DNA from: G965220205 sp965220205 | GTDB lineage: Bacteria; Chloroflexota; Dehalococcoidia; Lucifugimonadales; Australimonadaceae | DNA: 64,000 bases | Assembly: GCA_965220205.1 (NCBI GenBank) | Contig: OZ244812.1 | Span: 2,356,001 to 2,420,000 of the forward strand | Direction of reading: 5' to 3' | Shown: positions 16,145-24,897 of the stretch, piece after piece | Numbering within the stretch: position 1 is the first letter of the stretch | Layout of the letters: every line of letters starts with the position of its first letter | Made by a program: the position numbers and the translations under genes | Notes under the pieces: model-generated | Database searches by the model: none | What the model saw: the letters and a program-made list of their open reading frames with translations, nothing else | Told to the model about the DNA's origin: nothing

Positions 16145-17164
16145 GTGAGCGCTCGAAACGCAGCCGCGTCGCGGTTGTGGAGGAGCCGGTGGCTCCACCT
16201 CGCGCTCGGCGCGACTGCAAGCGTGGGTCTTGCCTATGCCGCGCTGAACGCCGTGGTGTGGAAGGACGTCGCCGACGCCTTCCGCTCGTTCTCCACTGCC
16301 CTGGCGTTGCTGAGCCTGCTGCCCCTCGGCGGCGCGATGCTCCTCCGCGCCTTCCGGTGGCGCGTTCTGCTAGACCGAGAGCCGATTACGTCCCGTCAGG
16401 TGCTCCTCGTCCAGAACACCGGGATCGGGCTCAACAACATGCTGCCCATCCGCATGGTGAGCGAGCCTGTCCAGCTCGCGTTGATCAATCGCCGCTATGG
16501 CGTCCCGCTCCCCAAGGCGCTGGCGACGCTGGTCGCCGGGAACGTCTTCGACATCTTCGCTTCGGCGATGTTGATGACGCTGGGCGTGGCGCTGTCGCCG
16601 GGCCTCCGCGACGGCAAGGTGGGGATACAGATGGGCGGCGCGGTAGTAATGGTCGTGGTGAGTCTGCTCGTGTTCATCGCGGTATCCCGAGGGATTGGCA
16701 CGCTGCCCGTGTTCAACCGCATGCCCTTCTTCCAGCGGCTCGCCGCTGCGGTGGGCACGCTGCGGGACAAGCCCGTCCGGCTGTGGGCGTCCTTCCTGGC
16801 GACGCTCTCCTCGTGGCTACTGCTGGGCGTCGCCGGCTGGCTGCTGGGCACGGGGCTCGACCTCGGAATCGACCCGCTGACGATGGCCACGATACTGGTC
16901 GCTGCCACGTTCTTCACCTCGGCGGTTCCGTCGCTGCCGGCAGGCGCGGGGATCTACCATTTCGCCGTTGTTAGCTTGCTGACGGCTCTCGGCGTGGACG
17001 TGGCGACCGCGTTCACCTTCGCGGTCGCCGTACATGTCCTGGTCATGCTCCCGCCTGCCCTGATCGCTCTGGGCATGCTATGGGGTGTGGGCGTATCCAT
17101 CCTGCCGTGGAAGGGGGAGGTGGACAAGGACACGTTGGCTCCGGCAGGCGACGGTCTGGCGTAG
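16145..17164 (+). CDS. Flippase-like membrane protein (LPG-synthase TM / UPF0104 family)
   Basis: Integral membrane protein of 339 aa with about eight predicted helices, of the family that includes the transmembrane part of lysylphosphatidylglycerol synthase and AglD-type proteins. Characteristic segments are FRWRVLL (66-72), NNMLPIRMVSEPVQ and FTSAVPSLPAGAGIYHF near 260. The GTG start follows AAGGAG. There is no fused tRNA-dependent transferase domain, so it is not a full MprF. Substrate unknown, probably lipid related. It is translationally coupled to the following binding-protein gene (2-nt gap). Confidence 0.8.
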   Translation: MSARNAAASRLWRSRWLHLALGATASVGLAYAALNAVVWKDVADAFRSFSTALALLSLLPLGGAMLLRAFRWRVLLDREPITSRQVLLVQNTGIGLNNMLPIRMVSEPVQLALINRRYGVPLPKALATLVAGNVFDIFASAMLMTLGVALSPGLRDGKVGIQMGGAVVMVVVSLLVFIAVSRGIGTLPVFNRMPFFQRLAAAVGTLRDKPVRLWASFLATLSSWLLLGVAGWLLGTGLDLGIDPLTMATILVAATFFTSAVPSLPAGAGIYHFAVVSLLTALGVDVATAFTFAVAVHVLVMLPPALIALGMLWGVGVSILPWKGEVDKDTLAPAGDGLA

Positions 17165-17166
17165 AC

Positions 17167-18825
17167 GTGCCGCGCACACGATGGGCTCCGCTGTTGTTCG
17201 CAGTGTGCGCCGCCTTCGCGGCCACGGCGTGCCTCGGCGGTCCGGCGGCGACCGCGACGCCGACGCCGACGCCGACGCTCACGCCGGCCCCGACTGCCAC
17301 GCTCACGCCCACGCCCACTGCGCCTGCTTCGACGCCGACCGCTACGGCGCGTCCGCCCGACGGACTGATCCGGGTCGCTGTGACGGGGGCTGCGCCGCAC
17401 TGGGACCTCCACCGCGTGGTGTCGGAGTGGGCTACGTTATTCGGGCCGGGCCTCGCATACAGCCGTCTCATGCGGTTCGCGACGGGCCCCGATACACCGT
17501 TGCCAGGGCAACACGTAGAGTGCGACCTGTGCAACGCATGGCGTCTCGTCGACGCGACTACCTACGAGTTCGACGTGCGCCCGGACGCTCGCTGGCAGGA
17601 TGCTGACGAGTTCGCCTCACGCCCGGTCACCCCGCAGGACGTCGTGTTCAGCCTGGAGCGGCTGCGGGAACCGGATTCCCCCCACGTGAGTCTCCTCGAC
17701 TCGGTTGAGGAGATCGTCGCGGTGGGCAACCGGACCGTGCGCTTCACGCTGCGCTACCCCGACCCTGAGCTGCCGGTCAAGCTGGCGAGCCCCTACGCCG
17801 TGGTGCTGGCGCCCGATTCCCTGGACGGAGTCGACCTCGCCATGGGGCGCGTCGTGGGGTCCGGCCCCTGGCGGTTCCGGGCGCGCGCGTCCGGCCAGGT
17901 GACGCTGACCGCGTTTGAGGGGTACTTCCGCGGCGGCGAGCCGGCGCTGCGGGGCATCGAGTTCATTCCGGCGGCGGATATGGAAGCGGGCGCCGTAGCC
18001 CTGCGCGTGGGCAACGTGGATATGGCGCAGGTCACCGAGGCGCAGTGGGAGCGCATCGAGAGGGCCGGATTTGCGTCCGTCGTCGTACACCGTCAGGGCA
18101 GGGGCGTGGTGTTCGGCGTCAACGCTCGGAAGCAGCCCTTTGACGATGAGCGCGTGCGCGCAGCGGTGTTCGCCGCCCTCAACCCGGAGGCTGCATTGGC
18201 GGAGTCGTTCGGGATCGGGACCTACGGCCTCGGCGTGCCGGTGCTGGACTCGTCATGGCTCCCGGACGAGGCGAGGCTGAGGGAGGTCTTCGGGCAGCCC
18301 GGCGAGGCTCGGGACTCGCTCCGGGAGGCGGACCGGCTTGGGCAGACGATGACGCTCACGGTTGCCAACTTCGGCGAGGCGTACGTTGCTCACGGCGAGG
18401 CGTTGGCCCTCCAGTTGCGCGACGCGGGCATCGCCGCGAGCGCGGAGGTCGTATCGCGCGGGACGTATCTCAATCGGGTGTGGCAGCGCCGCGATTTCGA
18501 AGCGTTCGTGGGGCCGCTGCCTCCCGTGGACACGACCAACGCGTTCCTGCTGGGCGTGCTGCACAGCCGTGGAAGCTCCAATGTGACCGGGGCCGGCGAC
18601 GTCGAGTTGGACGGCCTCATCGAGGAGCAGGCGGTGGAGATGGACCCGGAGCGGCGGGGCGAGCTCGTGCGTCGCATCCAGACGCTCGCGCTCGAACGGG
18701 CGTGGATGTTCATGCCGGCAATCTCGGCCGAGCGGTGGGCATACTCCGCGCGGGTCCTCGACCCGCCCCGCGCGTTCCCTGCCGGCGCCGGGGACTGGTG
18801 GATACACACATCCGTCGCGGAGTAG
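17167..18825 (+). CDS. ABC transporter solute-binding lipoprotein, family 5 (peptide/nickel type)
   Basis: Extracytoplasmic substrate-binding protein, 552 aa from the GTG just after the preceding stop. The signal peptide ends in a lipobox (ATAC, Cys22). A Thr-Pro linker of about 30 residues follows, written in the DNA as near-perfect repeats of gacgcc, and then the SBP_bac_5 domain (RPVTPQDVVFSLERL, VGSGPWRF, FGVNARKQPF). Such TP linkers are common in Chloroflexota lipoproteins. No permease or ATPase gene is adjacent, so its transporter is elsewhere; the coupling to a flippase-like gene is unusual. The ligand is unknown. Confidence 0.85.
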   Translation: MPRTRWAPLLFAVCAAFAATACLGGPAATATPTPTPTLTPAPTATLTPTPTAPASTPTATARPPDGLIRVAVTGAAPHWDLHRVVSEWATLFGPGLAYSRLMRFATGPDTPLPGQHVECDLCNAWRLVDATTYEFDVRPDARWQDADEFASRPVTPQDVVFSLERLREPDSPHVSLLDSVEEIVAVGNRTVRFTLRYPDPELPVKLASPYAVVLAPDSLDGVDLAMGRVVGSGPWRFRARASGQVTLTAFEGYFRGGEPALRGIEFIPAADMEAGAVALRVGNVDMAQVTEAQWERIERAGFASVVVHRQGRGVVFGVNARKQPFDDERVRAAVFAALNPEAALAESFGIGTYGLGVPVLDSSWLPDEARLREVFGQPGEARDSLREADRLGQTMTLTVANFGEAYVAHGEALALQLRDAGIAASAEVVSRGTYLNRVWQRRDFEAFVGPLPPVDTTNAFLLGVLHSRGSSNVTGAGDVELDGLIEEQAVEMDPERRGELVRRIQTLALERAWMFMPAISAERWAYSARVLDPPRAFPAGAGDWWIHTSVAE

Positions 18826-18961
18826 AGGCCTTGCTCTGAAGGGCTTTTCCCCAAGGGGTGGGACATGGCGGCGGCCCTTTCCTATGGGTTGTACAATAGA
18901 TAAACTGAATAAACCAGCGAGAATATCCGCGAGATATAGAGAATAATACAGTCGAAGCTCA

Positions 18962-18990
18962 TTCACTAATCTCTCGATAAGCGATAGAAT
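18962..18990 (+). promoter_or_regulatory. Promoter of the MerR-type gene, probably leaderless
   Basis: TTCACT (18962-18967), a 17-nt spacer and TAGAAT (18985-18990), with only six nucleotides to the ATG. The promoter sits in an AT-rich stretch (about 18885-18996) that contrasts sharply with the surrounding GC-rich DNA. Confidence 0.65.
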
Positions 18991-18996
18991 ACCTAT

Positions 18997-19254
18997 ATGG
19001 CGGAAGCGGACGCAGATATTGGGAAGTACCCCATCAGTGTGGCCTCCGAGCTCACGGGGGTCCCGGATCACAAGCTCCGAGCGTTCGAGGCCGCCGGCAT
19101 CATTGAGCCCGCCCGCACCGAGGGCGGCACGAGGCGGTATTCCGACGCGGAGCTTGCATTGATCAGACGCGCCGCCGAGCTATCGGACAAGGGCGTGAAC
19201 TACGCAGGGATTTTGGAAATCCTACACATAGAGGCTCAGGGACAAGCCGAGTAG
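18997..19254 (+). CDS. Small MerR-family DNA-binding protein (HspR-like HTH)
   Basis: An 85-aa protein that is almost only a MerR-type winged helix-turn-helix: YPISVASELTGVPDHKLRAF (11-30), GTRRYSDAEL (44-53) and KGVNYAGILEIL. This pattern is closest to HspR-like regulators, but the C-terminal effector or coiled-coil region is nearly absent. It is expressed from an AT-rich, probably leaderless promoter. HspR sites (HAIR) were not seen next to it. The target is unknown; autoregulation of the AT-rich promoter is plausible. Confidence 0.82.
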   Translation: MAEADADIGKYPISVASELTGVPDHKLRAFEAAGIIEPARTEGGTRRYSDAELALIRRAAELSDKGVNYAGILEILHIEAQGQAE

Positions 19255-19452
19255 AGCGAGGAGAGCGGCAGCACTATCTACAAAGGAGCAATCGAACACA
19301 ACGCCTAGGCGCGTTGACCCGGCGGACGCAGCATGTTCGCCGACCCCGCTATACAGAGCGGGGCTGCAAGATGAGCGGCCCTTTCATTCGTGATTCGGGT
19401 GCTCGTTCTCGTCTAAGCAGGAATACGCCCCTGGGCAGGACTGAGGAATGGG

Positions 19453-20346
19453 ATGGACTGGGTCGCACTGTCTCTGGTAGCCGCCGTGGCCTTCACGGCC
19501 TACACCCTCTTGCAGAAGCGCGCGCTCGATAGGCATGTCGACGGGGCCGCGGCGTTCGCCGCGATGTCCGCCCTTGCGCACATTGGCATCGCTGGGCTGA
19601 TCCTCATCGTCTCACCGCCCGACTGGCTCTCGTGGGGCGTAGCGGCGATGGCCGTGGCGGGCGTGATTCAAGGCGGCGTGCAGCTCCTGACTGGCTACGC
19701 CCTGCGCCGGGCAACGGACGTCTCGCGCATCGTGCCGGTGCTCGACGCGTATCCCCTATTAGTGATGGCGATGGCTGTCCTGTGGCTGGGAGAGGCGCTC
19801 ACTCCCCTCAAGTGGGGCGCGGCGTTGATGGTGGTGGCGGGCGTCATGATTGCTTCCTTCTATCAAACCCTGCCGGGCGACCGCCTGCGTTTGAATGGCT
19901 CCGTCCTGGCGATCGCCGCGGCTGCGATAGGCATTGCGTTCTACGCCATTCTCGTGAAGTCGGTGGCCGGCCAAATCTCCGTCTGGCAGATGTACGCGCT
20001 CTCGTGGACATTCGCGTTTCCGGGCCTGATGGCCGCGGCGAGGCTTTCGGGCATGGGCCGAGTGACCTCCGCCCTGCGCTCCAAGAACGCGCTCACGGTG
20101 GTCGGGCTGGCTCAGGCCGCGGCGTTCCTGGCCTTCATGGCGAGCCTGACGGCCATCGAGCGTGGGCCTGTGTCTCTTAGCACAGCAATCATGTCGACGC
20201 GGCCGGTGCTCTTGCTGCTGTGGATGGCGGCGACCGGGCTAAGCCTGCGCAGGGTGATGGAGCGGCGCGAGCCGTTCCGGGAGGCGCGGGCGCGCTGGGG
20301 GTCGGCGGTCCTCGTGGCGGGCGGCGTTGGAGTGATGGCGTTATAG
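19453..20346 (+). CDS. EamA-family (DMT superfamily) transporter
   Basis: A 297-aa inner-membrane protein with about ten helices arranged as two EamA repeats (DWVALSLVAAVAFTAYTLL at the start; the second repeat begins near LNGSVLAIAAAAIGIAFYAI). LDAYPLLVMAMAVLWLGEAL is the typical end of the first repeat. GAGGA precedes the ATG. Probable metabolite exporter; substrate unknown. The upstream 200 nt contain a hairpin (CCCCGCT/AGCGGGG, 19344-19363) without a T tract. Confidence 0.85.
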   Translation: MDWVALSLVAAVAFTAYTLLQKRALDRHVDGAAAFAAMSALAHIGIAGLILIVSPPDWLSWGVAAMAVAGVIQGGVQLLTGYALRRATDVSRIVPVLDAYPLLVMAMAVLWLGEALTPLKWGAALMVVAGVMIASFYQTLPGDRLRLNGSVLAIAAAAIGIAFYAILVKSVAGQISVWQMYALSWTFAFPGLMAAARLSGMGRVTSALRSKNALTVVGLAQAAAFLAFMASLTAIERGPVSLSTAIMSTRPVLLLLWMAATGLSLRRVMERREPFREARARWGSAVLVAGGVGVMAL

Positions 20347-20460
20347 GCCGCGTGTGGTCGGCGGGGACGTCTGCGCCCCGGCGCAGGCGCATGGTGCGGT
20401 ATACTAGGCGCAGTCTCCGGCGGCCCGCGGCGCGGAGCAGCAATCGGATGGAGGCAGCAG

Positions 20461-20790
20461 ATGTCCAAGCCTGTGGCAGTGACGGACTCCGACTTTTCCC
20501 AGACCGTACTCGAGTCGGGCCAGCCGGTGCTGGTCGATTTCTGGGCCGAGTGGTGCGGTCCGTGCAAGATGATTGCGCCCGTGGTGGAGGAGCTTGCGGA
20601 GGAGTACGAGGGGCGCTTCAGCTTCACGAAGCTCGACGTGGACTCCAACCCAAAGGTTGCCATGCAGTTCGGCATTCGCAGCATCCCGGCACTGCTGCTG
20701 TTCAAGGACGGCAAGGTGGCTGAACAGGTCATCGGCGCGGTGCCGAAGGCGTTGCTGAAGCGCAAGATCGACAAGGTGCTGGAGGACTGA
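20461..20790 (+). CDS. trxA: Thioredoxin
   Basis: Disulfide reductase, 109 aa, with the active site WCGPC at 31-35 and the cis-proline in IRSIPALLLF. GGATGGAGG precedes the ATG; a TATACT box at 20400-20405 is the likely -10. A strong terminator follows. Thioredoxin is a likely reductant for peroxiredoxins, and the next gene is the selenocysteine tRNA, but a functional link to the selenoperoxiredoxin is only inference. Confidence 0.97.
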   Translation: MSKPVAVTDSDFSQTVLESGQPVLVDFWAEWCGPCKMIAPVVEELAEEYEGRFSFTKLDVDSNPKVAMQFGIRSIPALLLFKDGKVAEQVIGAVPKALLKRKIDKVLED

Positions 20791-20820
20791 CCAGCCTGCG
20801 CTGCAATCGGGCTTAGGATA

Positions 20821-20857
20821 GGCGGCGCTCCAGTCACTGGAGCGCCGCCTTGTCGTT
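20821..20857 (+). terminator. Intrinsic terminator of trxA
   Basis: A perfect 13-bp stem (GGCGGCGCTCCAG with its complement, loop TCA) is followed by TTGTCGTT. It separates trxA from the tRNA gene. Confidence 0.8.
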
Positions 20858-20881
20858 CGCTGGCAGAGGCAGACGACGCAC

Positions 20882-20979
20882 GGGAGTGGATGGGTCCCGG
20901 TGGGTCTCGCGGTCTTCAAAACCGTTGCCGGGCTGGCTTCCCAGTCCGGGGAGGGTTCGACTCCCTCGCACTCCCGCCA
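20882..20979 (+). tRNA. selC: Selenocysteine tRNA (anticodon TCA)
   Basis: A 98-nt tRNA with encoded CCA. Acceptor GGGAGTG pairs with CACTCCC (an eighth G-G position does not pair). The D arm has six pairs, including wobbles, with the 4-nt loop CGGT as in E. coli tRNA-Sec. The anticodon stem GCGGT/ACCGT holds the loop CTTCAAA with anticodon TCA at 20916-20918. The long variable arm is a 9-bp stem (CCGGGCTGG/CCAGTCCGG) with loop CTTC. The T arm is GAGGG-TTCGACT-CCCTC. The short D loop and very long variable arm exclude an ordinary or opal-suppressor tRNA. It would decode the TGA of the peroxiredoxin at 5596-5598. Confidence 0.95.
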
Positions 20980-21009
20980 CCGGGGCCATAACGCCGGGCG
21001 CTTGGCCCG

Positions 21010-22206
21010 CTACACCGGAACGTTGGCCAGGCTGGGGAGAAACCGCGTAGCGTTAGACCCTAGGAACTTGATCTTGGCGTGCTCGGCGATGTCCGTACGC
21101 TCGGTGATGAGCGCCATATCGTCGGGCCAGTGAGCCGGCGGGTGCGGATAGTCGGTGCTGAAGAGCCAGAGGTCCTCGCCCAAACGGTCGATGCTGTGGC
21201 TGAACTCGCCCTCGTTGCCCTCGTTCGCGCAGAACACCTGGCCTCCCGCGACGATCTCGGAAGGGGTGCGCTGGAGGAGAGGAGTGGTCCGCGAGCCGGG
21301 CCGGTAGCCCTCGTCTAACCGCTCGACGAACCATGGCATCCAGCTCGCGCCGTTCTCGAAGAAGCCTACGCGGAGCTTCGGGAAGAGGTCGAAGACGCCT
21401 CCGCCGATCAGCGCGCCCATCGCGGTCATCCCGCCCCAGCCCTTCAGGACGCCTCGGGCGAACGCGGCGTTGTCCATGGCGGCGTAGCCGGGTGTGAGCG
21501 GCGGATGGTCCGGGTCGCCGTGGATCCACACCGGCAGGTCCAAAGCCTGGGAGCGCTCCCAGATGGGGTACAGGTCGGGACTGTCCAGCAAGCTGCCGTC
21601 GTAGCACATCCGCGGCACGAACAGCCCGGCGAAGTTGTCGTCATGCTCGGCCCAGTAGTCGAGCTGTTCGACCGTCGCCGCGATGTCCCGCATGACTGAG
21701 CTGCCGAGCCAGCGGAGCCTGCCGTGCGCTTCGGCGCAGAAGTCGCTGACGTACCGGTGATACGCCGTCGTGAGGGCCCCTTCGAAGCCGATGTCGTGGA
21801 GCTTGCAGAGGATATCCGTCTGACTGGGGAACAGGACGGACGCGTCGATTCCGGCGGTGTCCATGTCCCGCAGGCGGACTGCGGGGTCCCAGTTGCATGC
21901 CTGGTCGATGACGCGTCCGCTCGCGACCACGCCGCGTACGGGCACCCCGCTTTGGCCGGCAGTGGGGGCCGGCGCGCGGCCGTTGAACGCGTCGACGACT
22001 CCCAGCGGTCGCAGCGGCGGGTGCGTGTAGAAGGCGTCGAACCCCACTTCCCCGGGAGCTGTCTGACGGGCTTTCACGGCTCTGCTGAACCGTTCGTACA
22101 CGTCTCGGTACGCCGGGTCTATGTTGTCCTTGAACGTCCTGTCCAGATCCCAGTACTCGCGTATGTGCGAGTCCGTGTCGACGACCAAGTGCCCTTGATA
22201 GCTCAT
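21010..22206 (-). CDS. Amidohydrolase-family protein (COG2159 type)
   Basis: Metal-dependent TIM-barrel hydrolase or decarboxylase, 398 aa. It carries VDTDSHIREYWD near the N-terminus (a DxDxH variant of the HxH motif), PVWIHGDPDHPP, RVGFFENGASWMPW and LFSTDYPHPPAHWP (terminal Asp of the barrel). AAGGAG precedes the ATG. A second member of the family lies at 32210-33382. These families include decarboxylases of aromatic acids (ACMSD-like), so a role in aromatic or organic-matter breakdown is plausible but not shown. Confidence 0.85.
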   Translation of the reverse strand: MSYQGHLVVDTDSHIREYWDLDRTFKDNIDPAYRDVYERFSRAVKARQTAPGEVGFDAFYTHPPLRPLGVVDAFNGRAPAPTAGQSGVPVRGVVASGRVIDQACNWDPAVRLRDMDTAGIDASVLFPSQTDILCKLHDIGFEGALTTAYHRYVSDFCAEAHGRLRWLGSSVMRDIAATVEQLDYWAEHDDNFAGLFVPRMCYDGSLLDSPDLYPIWERSQALDLPVWIHGDPDHPPLTPGYAAMDNAAFARGVLKGWGGMTAMGALIGGGVFDLFPKLRVGFFENGASWMPWFVERLDEGYRPGSRTTPLLQRTPSEIVAGGQVFCANEGNEGEFSHSIDRLGEDLWLFSTDYPHPPAHWPDDMALITERTDIAEHAKIKFLGSNATRFLPSLANVPV

Positions 22207-22382
22207 CGCGCCTCGCTCCTTTGGACGCCAGGGGCTCCGGCTGCGTAATCCCTGGCGGATTCGCCGCCATTCTACGCGCTCCGACCCCTCGTTTGACGAG
22301 CGCACTCGTGGTGTCTAGACTGCGGCGCGCTTGGCGACGACGATGGCGGTCCGTTCCGGCGGGCTGCCCGGAGGAAGCGACG

Positions 22383-23564
22383 ATGGCTACGGAGGCTGAG
22401 CACCGCACCCTGAACGTTGGCGTCATCGGGCTCGGCACGGCCGCGCGCGCGATGATTCCTGTCTTGTCGAAGCAGCCTGGAGTCGTGCTCGCGGCAGGCG
22501 CGGAGCTCGACGCCGAGATCAGGGAGCGGTTCCGAGCCGACTTCGACGCCCGGGTCTATGAGCGCGGCGAAGACCTGATCGACCGCGACGACGTGGAGGC
22601 CGTCTACATCGCGACGCCGAGTCCGCTCCACGTGCCGTTGGCCAAGCGGGCCTTGGCCGCGGGGAAGCATGTGCTCGTCGAGAAGCCGATGGCGCTCAAC
22701 CTGGACGAGGCGGACGACCTGATCGAGGAGGCCGACCGGCAACACGTGTGCCTCATGGAGGACGAGCAGAACAGCTTCGACCCTCCCATCCGGCGAGCCT
22801 CGGAGATATTGAGCGCGGGGACGATTGGCTCGCCGCGGATGATCAACGCTTGGCACTACGCAGGCTGGTTGTACTCGATCCGCATGCCCGAGGAGCTGAA
22901 GCCTGGGCCTGAGTGGGGAGGCGGAGTGCTGATGAGGCAGGGGCCGCACCAGCTGAACATAGTCCGCACCCTGGGCGCGAGCAAGGTCCACAGCGTGCGC
23001 GGGTCGGTGGGCATCTGGGACGAGCAAAGACCAGTCGTGGGCATGTACTCGGCGTGGATCGAGTTCGAGTCGGGGGCCGTGGCGACTGCCGCCTACAGCG
23101 GGTACGACCGTTTCCAGAGCGCGGTCCTCAATTACAACGCCCAGACGGAGGACGAGCGGGAGTACGCCCGCGCCCGGAAGAGCCGCCGCGGGAGCACGGG
23201 CGACGAAGGGGCGCAGAAACGGGACCAGCGGTACGGCGGTCCCTCCCCTCGCACTGGCGCGGGAGAGCCGCGTCCCAGCTCGTTCGGCTGGCTCGCCAGC
23301 GGCATGATTGTCGTGAGCTGCGAGGGCGGCGACCTCCGCATCACCCCGACAGGGCTCGTTATCTACGGCGAGGACGAACGGGAGCGCATCGACCTGCCGT
23401 TGGATGAGACGGGGAGGGACGAGATCGTCCGTCAGTTCTACGCGGCGGCGGCCTACGGCGAGACTCCCAAGCACGACGCGCGATGGTCGAAGGCAACCCT
23501 CGCCGTGTGCCTGGCCGTGCAGCGCTCCGCTGACGAGAACCGCGAGGTCATCGTAGGTCTGTAG
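22383..23564 (+). CDS. Gfo/Idh/MocA-family oxidoreductase
   Basis: NAD(P)-dependent sugar- or diol-dehydrogenase-like protein, 393 aa. The Rossmann motif is NVGVIGLGTAARAMI (11-25), and the catalytic E100-K101-P102 is in VLVEKPMALN. The C-terminal domain has an unusual basic, low-complexity insertion near residues 262-300 (ARARKSRRGSTGDEG). GGAGGAAG precedes the ATG. It is divergent from the amidohydrolase and followed by an MFS transporter. The substrate is unknown; related proteins include phthalate dihydrodiol dehydrogenases and sugar dehydrogenases. Confidence 0.88.
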   Translation: MATEAEHRTLNVGVIGLGTAARAMIPVLSKQPGVVLAAGAELDAEIRERFRADFDARVYERGEDLIDRDDVEAVYIATPSPLHVPLAKRALAAGKHVLVEKPMALNLDEADDLIEEADRQHVCLMEDEQNSFDPPIRRASEILSAGTIGSPRMINAWHYAGWLYSIRMPEELKPGPEWGGGVLMRQGPHQLNIVRTLGASKVHSVRGSVGIWDEQRPVVGMYSAWIEFESGAVATAAYSGYDRFQSAVLNYNAQTEDEREYARARKSRRGSTGDEGAQKRDQRYGGPSPRTGAGEPRPSSFGWLASGMIVVSCEGGDLRITPTGLVIYGEDERERIDLPLDETGRDEIVRQFYAAAAYGETPKHDARWSKATLAVCLAVQRSADENREVIVGL

Positions 23565-23619
23565 TCCTCGGGCTGCCTGTCGTGCTTGGCCGAGCCTGGT
23601 CCGTCCGGGTTGGTGAGAT

Positions 23620-24897
23620 TTGGACACGGACCGCCCCGCAAGAGACGACGATTGGTCCCTGAGGCGCTTGATCAGCGGACTGCCCCTCTTCGGCGTCTTC
23701 TTCTTGTGGGGGTTTGGCTCCGGGGGCATCCAGCTGGCGCGCCCGCTGTTCGCGTTCGAGGTGAGCGACAGCGCCTTCCTCGTGGCGGTGATGGTCAGCG
23801 TCACGGCCACGTCGCGCATCGTGTTCAGTCCGCTCTCCGGCTACCTGAGCGACCGGTTTGGCAGGAAACCGCTGGTGATGTTCGGGGCGGGTCTGCGCGG
23901 CGCCGGATCGTTGGGGCAGTTCTTCGTCGACAGCTATACGGCCTTCGTCATCCTCGAGTTCATCGCGCAGGCTGGCGTCTCCGTCTTCCAAACGAGCATG
24001 ACCGTCCTGGTCTCGGACGTCACGTCTCGGCAGAGCCGAGGACGATTCCTCGCGGTGCGAACCCTGTCGACGCGATTCGGACACATCGCCGGGCCGGCAA
24101 CGGGAGGACTCATCGCTGCGCTGTTCCAGCTTCGGCATGTGTTCTTCTTCGACGCGGTCACCAAGTTCACCATCGTTGCCATCGTCTTCATCCTGGTCCG
24201 CGAGACAAACCCCTTGCCGCAGGGGGCCCGCAAGCGCGAAGGCGGCGAGCCGGCCGGCTCGCGCATCAACCTAAGGCCATTCGCGAACCCGACGTTCATC
24301 GCGCTGGGGGCGGCGGCGGTGGCGACCACGCTACTGCAGCAAGGCATTGCCTACTCGGTGCTGCCGGTCCATGCGGTGGCGGTCGTCGGCGTTTCGCCCG
24401 CGACACTCGGCGCGATGACGAGCGTGGGGGCGTTCCTGGCTATGGCGGCCGCCTATCCGAACGGCATCCTGTCGGACCGGGCGGGTCGAAAGTACTCGCT
24501 CGCGCCGGGCCTGCTCGTGCTCACGGCGGGGATGGTGGTCTTGGGGCTCAGTCCCACCTACGCGGCGCTGTTCATCGCCATCGGCGCCTTCGGCGTGGGC
24601 GAGGGCATGACGATGGGCACGACGCAGGCGTTCGTCATGGACCTCGCCCCGGTCGACGCGCGGGGCACGTTCCTCGGCATCTGGTCGCTAGTGCGCAGCG
24701 TGGCGGCGGTCGGAGCGCCGCTGGCGGCAGGGGGGTTGTACGAGGCATTCGGCCCGCAGTCGGCGTTCATGACGAGCGCGGCGTGGATGGCGATGAGCGC
24801 TATGCTGGTCATTACAATTGCCAAGGAAGCCGCTGGCCGCCCGCCGCGCGGCGGGGCTGGCCCTGGGCGCGCGAGTCGTGAGGATGCGGAGCTGTAG
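23620..24897 (+). CDS. Major facilitator superfamily transporter
   Basis: A 425-aa membrane protein with 12 predicted helices. Motif A appears in both halves: GYLSDRFGRKPLV after helix 2 and GILSDRAGRKYSLA after helix 8. The TTG start with GGTGAG upstream gives a normal N-terminus. It is followed without spacing by a small membrane protein gene, so the two are co-translated. Probable drug or metabolite exporter; substrate unknown. Confidence 0.88.
   Translation: MDTDRPARDDDWSLRRLISGLPLFGVFFLWGFGSGGIQLARPLFAFEVSDSAFLVAVMVSVTATSRIVFSPLSGYLSDRFGRKPLVMFGAGLRGAGSLGQFFVDSYTAFVILEFIAQAGVSVFQTSMTVLVSDVTSRQSRGRFLAVRTLSTRFGHIAGPATGGLIAALFQLRHVFFFDAVTKFTIVAIVFILVRETNPLPQGARKREGGEPAGSRINLRPFANPTFIALGAAAVATTLLQQGIAYSVLPVHAVAVVGVSPATLGAMTSVGAFLAMAAAYPNGILSDRAGRKYSLAPGLLVLTAGMVVLGLSPTYAALFIAIGAFGVGEGMTMGTTQAFVMDLAPVDARGTFLGIWSLVRSVAAVGAPLAAGGLYEAFGPQSAFMTSAAWMAMSAMLVITIAKEAAGRPPRGGAGPGRASREDAEL

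Noticed and set aside
19344..19363. Terminator after the MerR gene
   Set aside because: A 7-bp hairpin exists but there is no T tract behind it.
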